Shown one piece after another: positions 26,997 through 32,352 of a DNA stretch of 64,000 nucleotides (within the stretch, counting starts at the first letter, position 1; every line of letters begins with the position of its first letter). The stretch comes from Clostridiaceae bacterium. GTDB taxonomy: Bacteria > Bacillota > Clostridia > Oscillospirales > Acutalibacteraceae. The DNA lies in assembly GCA_016287385.1 (NCBI GenBank), contig JAEEWM010000017.1:148607-212606 (forward strand), in the 5' to 3' direction. The position numbers and the translations under genes were made by a program. Under the pieces are notes generated by a model. The model was not told the DNA's origin and ran no database searches. It was given only the letters and a program-made list of their open reading frames with translations.

Positions 26997-27186
26997 GTGT
27001 TTTTTTAAAGAATTTTTTCGCGCATTAAAAAACGGAGCGCTCCCGCCGTCACAAGAGCGGCTTTGCGCCCTTTTACAGGGAAAGACCGGCGTCCTTCTCA
27101 CACCTGCCGACACACATATATAGATATAATAAACCGGCGCAACCGAAAAAAATCGCATAAAAATGCGTTTTTATTCAAAAAAATTG

Positions 27187-27215
27187 TTGACAAATCCGCA
27201 TTACCGATATATAAT
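27187..27215 (+). promoter_or_regulatory. Promoter before the right riboswitch
   Basis: Consensus TTGACA (27187-27192) and TATAAT (27210-27215) with a 17-base spacer. It is the mirror counterpart of the promoter at 26968-26996. Confidence 0.85.
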
Positions 27216-27219
27216 AATA

Positions 27220-27310
27220 GCGGATAAAAAAGGCAAAACTGTCGAAAGGCAGTGACGCAAAGCAAAGAGCCTACGGTGTTTTCACACTATGGTAGTCTGG
27301 TTGCATCCGC
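27220..27310 (+). promoter_or_regulatory. Class I c-di-GMP riboswitch (GEMM-I), right copy
   Basis: The closing stem P1 is GCGGAT (27220-27225) with ATCCGC (27305-27310). Inside come AAGGCAAAAC, a 6-bp stem with a GAAA loop, GACGCAAAGC, a second stem, and GGTAGTCTGGTTGC. This matches the GEMM-I consensus very well. The P1 3' strand is also the 5' arm of a terminator at 27305-27341, so c-di-GMP binding should prevent termination and switch on the choice-of-anchor protein gene. Confidence 0.92.
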
Positions 27311-27341
27311 GTGTATAGGTCTAATGCACGTGGGATTTTTT
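27305..27341 (+). terminator. Riboswitch expression-platform terminator (right copy)
   Basis: ATCCGCGTG at 27305-27313 pairs with CACGTGGGAT at 27327-27336, with one bulged G, and a T run follows at 27336-27341. It uses the P1 3' strand of the aptamer. Confidence 0.8.
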
Positions 27342-27372
27342 GTGTCCTGGACACAAGAAAGGATATGCGATT

Positions 27373-29034
27373 ATGAAAAAAATTCTTTCAGCACTGATTG
27401 CTGTGGCCCTGCTGGTTACGGTCTTTTGCCTGCCTGCCGGCGCTTATACGGGTCACGCAAACACAGGCGATACTATCGCCTTCAAAGGTGCAACGGCTTC
27501 CGATGCCTTCGGCGGTCTGCTTGACTGGTCGGGTATCGTGTTCGGAAACGTAAACAACGTTATCGATGTTGAAGGCACTCTTGCCGTCGGCGGTAATTTC
27601 GTTTCCAACACCGGTTTCTCAGCCAACAGCGGCGCCTACGGCCAGTCACCGGCATCCACCGATGATGTTGCGCTTCTTGTAAACGGCAATATAAATATCA
27701 GCGGCTACGGTAACGTTTGGGGTCAGACGGTCGTCGGCAACGCGGACGGCAACACCTATCGCCTTTCCAACGTAACCGCTTCTGAAACAACCAACGCGAA
27801 GTACACCGTCGCGAACACAGCGCAGTATTTTGCAAATGCTTCGAGCACTGCTTACGCCGTCAGGTCTTCCATCGCATCAATGCCGGTTAACGGTGTTTGC
27901 GAATCGGCATACGGCACATATACGTTCGTCGGCGATCCCGCCGCCAATGTGTTGGTTTATAACGTAAACGATTCGAATTTCAATTCGTATCTCTTTGATT
28001 TCACTATTGCTGACGGTCAGACCGTTATCGTTAATCTTACGACAGCCGACGCCATCAATTTGAAATACGGCGCTTGCAGAATAAACGGCAGCATGGATCC
28101 GGATTATCTCAGGGATTACAACCGCAATATCATAATAAACGTTCCCAATTCCACCGAGATAACGATGACCTCATGCGAACTGTACGGCATCCTTTTGGCG
28201 CCTGACGCCAACTTGAACGGCAAAGGTTCCAATGTATGCGGAACTTCAATCCTGAACGGTCTTACGGGATCGAACGGCTTTGAGCTTCACGTCGGCTACA
28301 ACAACAGCTTTGCTCCGGCTATTGCCTCTGCGGCTTCCGCTTCCGGCAGTCCTGCTTCCGGCGGCGCCGCTTCCGGCAGTCCTGCGTCCGGTGGTGCTGC
28401 GTCTTCTTCAACCGCTTCCGGTGAAACGGTCGGCATAAGAATTGACGTTCCCCGCAAAATGGCTGTTGCTTTTGAGGATGGCACCGTTTACTACGGCGGC
28501 GAGATGAAAGAGGTCGAAGTCGGCAAAGAGTATCCTTTCCAGATGTGCGCGGTAAACTGGGATAACGGCATTTACGATGAAAACGGCAACGGAATCTGCG
28601 GTACTGTTGTTTACAGAATGAAAGTGGTACACAACAAAGAGTTTTTAGAGCTCAAAGCGGCAGCGGCGGCTGATCCCGACCGTTATACCGTAAAGGGTAT
28701 CGACATCATAGATAACGAAGCCAAAATCATCATCGTTAATTGCGACGCTTCGGATTCCCACCTTGAAACAGACGTAAACAACTTCTTTGTAGCGTACCGT
28801 TTCCACTTTGCGAAAGGCGACTATAACAAGAAGACCGGCATTGAGAACGTCATCAACACCCCTCTTGAGAGTCTTTCGGTTAACCTCCCCGCCGGTTCCA
28901 CGATCACCTGCAACGCTTATAACGGCGATGTAATGATCGATACCGAGAACGTGTTTATCACCGTTAACTCCGGCGAAGGCATTTACGATGACGTATACCT
29001 CACCAGCGTAAACGACTACACCTGGAATCACTGA
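27373..29034 (+). CDS. Secreted choice-of-anchor-A adhesin-like protein, c-di-GMP riboswitch controlled
   Basis: A 553-residue secreted protein. The signal peptide (MKKILSALIAVALLVTVFCL, ending at AGAY) is followed by a choice-of-anchor A domain of about 280 residues: GIVFGNVNNVIDVEGTLAVG, NGNINISGYGNVWGQTVVGN and CELYGILLAPDANLNGKGSN are typical. A Ser/Gly/Ala/Pro linker near 28320-28430 leads to a 200-residue C-terminal domain nearly identical to that of the divergent protein and ending VNDYTWNH. Choice-of-anchor A domains occur in Gram-positive surface adhesins. No sortase motif is present; the C-terminal domain may be the attachment module. The ATG at 27373 has AAGGAT upstream. Confidence 0.82.
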   Translation: MKKILSALIAVALLVTVFCLPAGAYTGHANTGDTIAFKGATASDAFGGLLDWSGIVFGNVNNVIDVEGTLAVGGNFVSNTGFSANSGAYGQSPASTDDVALLVNGNINISGYGNVWGQTVVGNADGNTYRLSNVTASETTNAKYTVANTAQYFANASSTAYAVRSSIASMPVNGVCESAYGTYTFVGDPAANVLVYNVNDSNFNSYLFDFTIADGQTVIVNLTTADAINLKYGACRINGSMDPDYLRDYNRNIIINVPNSTEITMTSCELYGILLAPDANLNGKGSNVCGTSILNGLTGSNGFELHVGYNNSFAPAIASAASASGSPASGGAASGSPASGGAASSSTASGETVGIRIDVPRKMAVAFEDGTVYYGGEMKEVEVGKEYPFQMCAVNWDNGIYDENGNGICGTVVYRMKVVHNKEFLELKAAAAADPDRYTVKGIDIIDNEAKIIIVNCDASDSHLETDVNNFFVAYRFHFAKGDYNKKTGIENVINTPLESLSVNLPAGSTITCNAYNGDVMIDTENVFITVNSGEGIYDDVYLTSVNDYTWNH

Positions 29035-29057
29035 TTCCAAAAGTAAAAAAAATTTGG

Positions 29058-29092
29058 CGGCGTCGTACCTGATCGGTACGGCGCCGTTTTTT
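29058..29092 (+). terminator. Terminator after the choice-of-anchor gene
   Basis: Twelve-base-pair stem with one G-U pair (29058-29069 with 29075-29086) and a TTTTTT run. Confidence 0.88.
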
Positions 29093-29148
29093 GTGTTTAC
29101 CAAATAATCAATACTTCTATCCCCTGTTACAGCCGGAATTTACCCGGA

Positions 29149-29829
29149 TTATTTTTTTGTTAATTCAAAGCTTTTTGCCAACAGCGCCATAACGCCGTCG
29201 TCCGTTAAAGCGTCGTCAAGTGAAACCGAAATCCAGTGTTTGCGGTTCATGTGGTAGGCGGGATATATACCTGTCTGCCGCGTAAGCTGTTCAATCATAT
29301 CCGGCTCGGATTTCAGGTTGATGATGTCGACAGTGCTATTGTCACCGCCCTTTGTTATAAGCCGGCGCCTGACGTTCATAATAAGCGCAAACCACTTAAG
29401 GTTATCAGCATGGCGGAAGACCCCGCAGCTTTGGTATTTACTCTGCTTCCAGGGAAAGTCCGGCGCAACGCCAAACGCTTCCGATATCCGCTCGGCAATA
29501 CGGTTTGCCTGATCCGACGCGAATAACACGTCCTTACAACACCCGCCCGCGATGCTTTCGAGTAATGCCTCATAAGCCAGCCTGACCGAGTTGACATAAC
29601 CGCCGCTGAAGGAGTCGATACGAAGCGGTCTGTATTCTTCGTCGTTCATTTTGTCTACGACGGTGCAGTCAAACGCGCCGTTATCAAAAATAATAACGGT
29701 TGCGGAAAAATCTCCGTTCATAAAATCGGTTTCGTATCGATAGGCGCCGCCCGTCTTTATAAAGCCGAAATCAAGCATTTTTCGGGGCTCAAACCGCCTT
29801 CCGGCGAACACTTTTTCCTCTATGGTCAT
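29149..29829 (-). CDS. MmcQ/YjbR-family protein
   Basis: A 226-residue protein. The C-terminal half (FGVAPDFPWKQSKYQSCGVF, then KWFALIMNVRRRL, PDMIEQLTRQTGIYPAYHMN and KHWISVSLDD) matches the YjbR/MmcQ fold, a small CyaY-like domain thought to bind DNA. The N-terminal 100 residues are an extra domain found in clostridial members. I place the start at the ATG at 29829, with AGAGGA upstream; the longer open frame runs into the ferredoxin gene. No link to neighbours beyond orientation. Confidence 0.8.
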   Translation of the reverse strand: MTIEEKVFAGRRFEPRKMLDFGFIKTGGAYRYETDFMNGDFSATVIIFDNGAFDCTVVDKMNDEEYRPLRIDSFSGGYVNSVRLAYEALLESIAGGCCKDVLFASDQANRIAERISEAFGVAPDFPWKQSKYQSCGVFRHADNLKWFALIMNVRRRLITKGGDNSTVDIINLKSEPDMIEQLTRQTGIYPAYHMNRKHWISVSLDDALTDDGVMALLAKSFELTKK

Positions 29830-29857
29830 ATATATATCCTCTGTAAGTAAAAATTCG

Positions 29858-30685
29858 TCAGAGCGCGTTTTTGGGGCAGTTTTTAACACATTCCATACAC
29901 AGAATACACTCTGTCCCGTTTTTACGTTTTCTTGAATTATCCGTAACATCGACGCCCATCGGGCACACCTTCCCGCACTTTCCGCATGATACGCATTTGC
30001 TCTTGTCGCATTTTATCCTGATCAGGGAGAAGTAGCTCATGGGCTTTAAGAATACCGCGACCGGACAAATATATTTGCAAAACGCCCTATTGTCTTTAAG
30101 CAGGAACGCCATGGTGATTCCGACACTGTAATATGCGAAATTGCCTATGATGAACGCCCAAAACATGATCTTCTCAATATTTCCTGCTTTTGCGAGAAAG
30201 AGCGCCGCCACAAAGATCAGCGATGCCGTAAATGTGATATACCTTATCCATCCAATCGTTTTTCCGGGCTTTTGCGGAGTTTTATAGGGAAGAAAATCAA
30301 GAACCATTGCCGTCCAGCAGGCATAGCCGCACCATCCGCGACCAAAGAGCAGCGGTCCGAAAATTTTGGCAACGGCATAATGGATTGTCGCCGCTTCAAA
30401 AACGCCAGTAAACAGATAATACCAGAAGCCCTCTATCTGCATATTCTCCCCGCATATAAGTCCAAGGTATATGAGCATATATAGCCCGACGAGCAGCTGG
30501 GTAATTCTTCTGGCGTATCTGTTCTTTCTGATGAACATAAATATACCGAGAGAGATTGAAATTCCGATATAAGAAAAGTTAAAAAAATAAAACAGGTTAT
30601 CTTTTGTCAGCCATAACGCAACCGCAATTACTTCAAAAACCGCGAAAATTGTGACCGGCGCTAAATATTTCTTTATCGCTTGCAT
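29858..30685 (-). CDS. Membrane polyferredoxin (NapH/RnfB-like 4Fe-4S protein)
   Basis: A 275-residue protein with about five membrane helices, a conserved loop FGRGWCGYACWTAMVLDF after the third, and two C-terminal 4Fe-4S motifs, CVSCGKCGKVCPMGVDV and CILCMECVKNCPKNAL. The pattern is that of NapH/MauN/NosR-like proteins that carry electrons at the membrane. A redox partner is not encoded nearby, although the hydrogenase operon lies 2 kb away. Start: ATG at 30685 right after GGGGTGATGAA. A moderate promoter stands at 30703-30731. Confidence 0.8.
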   Translation of the reverse strand: MQAIKKYLAPVTIFAVFEVIAVALWLTKDNLFYFFNFSYIGISISLGIFMFIRKNRYARRITQLLVGLYMLIYLGLICGENMQIEGFWYYLFTGVFEAATIHYAVAKIFGPLLFGRGWCGYACWTAMVLDFLPYKTPQKPGKTIGWIRYITFTASLIFVAALFLAKAGNIEKIMFWAFIIGNFAYYSVGITMAFLLKDNRAFCKYICPVAVFLKPMSYFSLIRIKCDKSKCVSCGKCGKVCPMGVDVTDNSRKRKNGTECILCMECVKNCPKNAL

Positions 30686-30702
30686 TTCATCACCCCGGAT
30701 AA

Positions 30703-30731
30703 AGGATAGCATAAGATTCAAAACTTTTCAA
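30703..30731 (-). promoter_or_regulatory. Promoter of the polyferredoxin gene
   Basis: TTGAAA at 30731-30726 and TATCCT at 30708-30703, 17 bases apart on the minus strand, 18 bases before the ATG. Confidence 0.5.
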
Positions 30732-30783
30732 GTTGTATTGTACTTTCAGGGCGGTTATATTTACCGCATAAACTGCACAGAAG

Positions 30784-30893
30784 CGTAATATAACTCGTCC
30801 GAAGGACGAATATAACTGCAGCGCAATATAACTCGCCGCAGGCGAACAGAACTGAAAAAAGCGCTTTTGTCGGTAGACAAAAGTCGCTTTTTT
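30784..30893. repeat. Hairpin-module array A
   Basis: Short hairpins (CGTCCGAAGGACG, GCAGCGC, CGCCGCAGGCG) are separated by the constant spacer AATATAACT, and the array ends with a long A-to-T hairpin at 30855-30893 that could terminate transcription in both directions. Its loop (GGTAGACAAAAG) recurs in array B. The spacer is specific to this array. Open frames crossing it are chance readings. Confidence 0.7.
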
Positions 30894-30902
30894 CATGTAT
30901 AA

Positions 30903-30951
30903 GTCCGCCATAATGATACGTAAACCAAAGTAAGTCAGCCAAAATGATACA
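30903..30951. repeat. Short direct repeat next to array A
   Basis: GTCCGCCATAATGATAC (30903-30919) recurs as GTCAGCCAAAATGATAC (30935-30951), 32 bases apart. No gene is affected; the role is unknown. Confidence 0.6.
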
Positions 30952-30991
30952 GGGAGTTATTTTAATATATCGGCAGCTTCGCTGTTTCTTG

Positions 30992-31156
30992 CTAATCCTC
31001 TTCGTCCCACGGATTTGGTTTGCGAATCGGCGGTAAAATGCTATCCGGTGGAATAAGGGGTTTTGGTGGAATTAAACTGTCCGGTGGAATAAGCCCTTCA
31101 GGAACACCCGCTTGACGCAGTCTGTTTTTGAAATCGTTTTTGTAATCGTCAAACAT
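30992..31156 (-). CDS. 54-residue protein with LIPP repeats
   Basis: A small gene with an ATG at 31156, a GGAG box (AAAGGAGATATGTT) upstream and TAG at 30992-30994. The product has a charged N-terminus (MFDDYKNDFKNRLRQAGVPE), then three units of LIPPDS/LIPPKP/LIPPDSILPP, and an acidic end (NPWDEED). The repeat would form an extended proline-rich peptide with no membrane segment. I recognise no family. Correct codon use and a good ribosome binding site make translation likely. It lies just downstream of the small lipoprotein gene. Confidence 0.6.
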   Translation of the reverse strand: MFDDYKNDFKNRLRQAGVPEGLIPPDSLIPPKPLIPPDSILPPIRKPNPWDEED

Positions 31157-31208
31157 AACATATCTCCTTTCAAAGAATTATCTTTTCGTCTGTAATAAAT
31201 ATTAATTT

Positions 31209-31418
31209 TTAACGGGTTGTACTCCAATCTGCACCAGCCTCAGTGCTTTTTTCGATTAATTCATCAATATACTCTCTGGTCTTCTGTTTTTCTTCACCGT
31301 TCATCTCATCCCATTTTTTGTTTTTCCAAGAATCATCTTCTGTATCACCTCCTGATCCGCATGCAACAAAAAATATAGAAATTAGCACGACCAAAAACAA
31401 ACATAAAAGTTTTTTCAT
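31209..31418 (-). CDS. Small lipoprotein
   Basis: A 69-residue lipoprotein: signal peptide MKKLLCLFLVVLISIFFVAC with lipobox FVAC, followed by a Gly/Ser/Asp stretch and a charged helix (NGEEKQKTREYIDELIEKS). I place the start at the ATG at 31418, preceded by AAGGAGGTGG; the longer open frame would translate the leader. An intrinsic terminator lies 19 bases before the ribosome binding site and a structured leader before that, so expression is probably attenuated. Function unknown. Confidence 0.75.
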   Translation of the reverse strand: MKKLLCLFLVVLISIFFVACGSGGDTEDDSWKNKKWDEMNGEEKQKTREYIDELIEKSTEAGADWSTTR

Positions 31419-31436
31419 CCATTCCACCTCCTTAAT

Positions 31437-31465
31437 AAAAAAGTGCGCAGCCGAAGCTACGCACT
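31437..31465 (-). terminator. Intrinsic terminator or attenuator before the small lipoprotein gene
   Basis: Ten-base-pair stem with one G-U pair, a TTCG tetraloop (arms 31456-31465 and 31442-31451) and a T run on the minus strand. It lies between the structured leader and the lipoprotein start. Confidence 0.8.
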
Positions 31466-31479
31466 GAAAAACGCATAAC

Positions 31480-31597
31480 TCCCGCTTGCGCCACACAAGT
31501 TTGCAATCTACAAGAGAAATACAAATTTGAGAGAATGCATTTTTACCGAAAGTAAAAATACTCCTCCTGCAAATTGCATATTAACTTGTGTGGCAAC
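31480..31597 (-). ncRNA. Candidate structured leader RNA or small RNA
   Basis: The RNA (minus strand) should fold into one long hairpin. A perfect 12-bp stem joins 31583-31594 to 31490-31501. After an AATA bulge, a further 15 pairs form (TGCAAT with ATTGCA, then TTGCAGGAG with CTCTTGTAG), and a 7-bp inner hairpin sits near the tip (TTTTTAC/GTAAAAA). A promoter at 31601-31629 would start it at the outer stem, and a terminator (31437-31465) ends it. It resembles neither 6S, SRP nor a riboswitch class that I know. Confidence 0.5.
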
Positions 31598-31600
31598 ATT

Positions 31601-31629
31601 AGTTTACCACAAAAGGCGAAAAAAAGCAA
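31601..31629 (-). promoter_or_regulatory. Promoter of the structured leader and lipoprotein gene
   Basis: TTGCTT at 31629-31624 and TAAACT at 31606-31601, 17 bases apart on the minus strand. The predicted start falls at the outer stem of the RNA. Confidence 0.5.
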
Positions 31630-31642
31630 GATAAAAGAAAAT

Positions 31643-31881
31643 CGGGCGGATGCCCGAATGAAGAGTGATATTTGCGCTACCCGCGCAAGTGATGATATGC
31701 CTTGCGGCATAGTGATGATGCTCCCGCTGGTCGCAGTGATGAGATGTGTTCCTTTTCACTTGCCGAAGGCAAACATCACGTCCGAAGGATGCATCACGCA
31801 CGAAGTGTTCATCACGTTCCGCGAAGACGGAACACATCGTTCAAAAAACGCATCTTTTGGTAGACAAAAGATGCGTTTTTT
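31643..31881. repeat. Hairpin-module array B
   Basis: In the left half the spacer GTGATGA separates small hairpins; in the right half the inverted spacer CATCAC does the same, so the whole array can form a large fold with side hairpins. It ends in a perfect 17-bp stem (31843-31859 with 31865-31881) flanked by A6 and T6, directly after the CCA end of tRNA-Tyr, for which it serves as terminator. Confidence 0.75.
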
Positions 31882-31882
31882 G

Positions 31883-31967
31883 TGGTGGGAGAGGATGGAT
31901 TCGAACCATCGAAGTCGAAGACAACAGATTTACAGTCTGCCCCCTTTGGCCACTCGGGAACTCTCCC
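31883..31967 (-). tRNA. tRNA-Tyr (anticodon GTA), CCA encoded
   Basis: An 85-base class II tRNA with acceptor GGGAGAG/CTCTCCC, anticodon arm CAGACTGTAAATCTG giving GTA, a variable arm around GTCTTCGACTTCGAAG and T-arm GGTTCGAATCC. The CCA is encoded at 31883-31885. Array B follows at once as a terminator. Confidence 0.95.
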
Positions 31968-32005
31968 ATATAAATATTAAGTTATCCGCAAAGTCCTGAA
32001 CAAGC

Positions 32006-32025
32006 GGTGGAGCTGGTGGACGGAC
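32006..32025. repeat. Duplicate of the tRNA-Thr 3' end
   Basis: Twenty bases identical to 32163-32182 (the 3' end of tRNA-Thr, same orientation), 157 bases away. The rest of the tRNA is absent, so it is not a gene; it may be a scar of an element that entered at the tRNA end. Confidence 0.8.
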
Positions 32026-32083
32026 GCATCCTTTCTTCGAAAGTCTGCCGTGCTTGCGGCATAGCCGCTTCACACTTCGCAAC

Positions 32084-32106
32084 TAAAAACATCACACCGT
32101 GATGTT
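32084..32106 (-). terminator. Terminator after tRNA-Thr
   Basis: Eight-base-pair stem (32088-32095 with 32099-32106) followed by TTTAG on the minus strand, about 60 bases after the CCA. Confidence 0.6.
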
Positions 32107-32164
32107 TTCTTGACGTTGCTCACCCTCTTAGGGTTCAAGTCCGCTCAAGACTCAATCAAAATGG

Positions 32165-32240
32165 TGGAGCTGGTGGACGGACTTGAACCCCCGACCTGCT
32201 GATTACAAATCAGCTGCTCTACCAACTGAGCTACACCAGC
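32165..32240 (-). tRNA. tRNA-Thr (anticodon TGT), CCA encoded
   Basis: A 76-base tRNA: acceptor GCTGGTG/CACCAGC, D-arm AGCTCAGTTGGTAGAGC, anticodon arm CTGATTTGTAATCAG giving TGT, T-arm GGGGGTTCAAGTCC. CCA is encoded. Its last 18 bases plus two recur at 32006-32025. Confidence 0.95.
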
Positions 32241-32257
32241 CAATTTCGCGCCCAATA

Positions 32258-32286
32258 AATATACCATATTTACGGTATAAAGTCAA
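32258..32286 (-). promoter_or_regulatory. Promoter of tRNA-Thr
   Basis: TTGACT at 32286-32281 and TATATT at 32263-32258 with 17 bases between, on the minus strand. Confidence 0.7.
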
Positions 32287-32308
32287 GGAAAATTTTAATA
32301 TTATACAA

Positions 32309-32341
32309 CAAAAAATGTCCCCGGGAGATTCACCCGGGGAC
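32309..32341 (-). terminator. Terminator of the hydrogenase operon
   Basis: Nine-base-pair GC-rich stem (32317-32325 with 32333-32341) followed by ATTTTTTG on the minus strand, 12 bases beyond the hydA stop. Confidence 0.88.
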
Positions 32342-32352
32342 GCATGCGATTT

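Noticed and set aside
26880..27310. cGAMP (GEMM-Ib) instead of c-di-GMP specificity
   Set aside because: The neighbourhood is rich in c-di-GMP genes and the overall fold fits the main class; I could not find a reason to call the variant, but ligand tests would decide.
30690..30942. Open frames of 73-74 codons in array A
   Set aside because: They run through hairpin modules, have no ribosome binding site, and are explained by the repeat.
31480..31597. 6S RNA or small SRP RNA for the long hairpin
   Set aside because: The central bubble of 6S and the conserved GGAA loop and bulge of SRP RNA are missing.
31574..31999. Open frames of up to 141 codons through array B and tRNA-Tyr
   Set aside because: They cross a tRNA gene and hairpin repeats and have no coding character.
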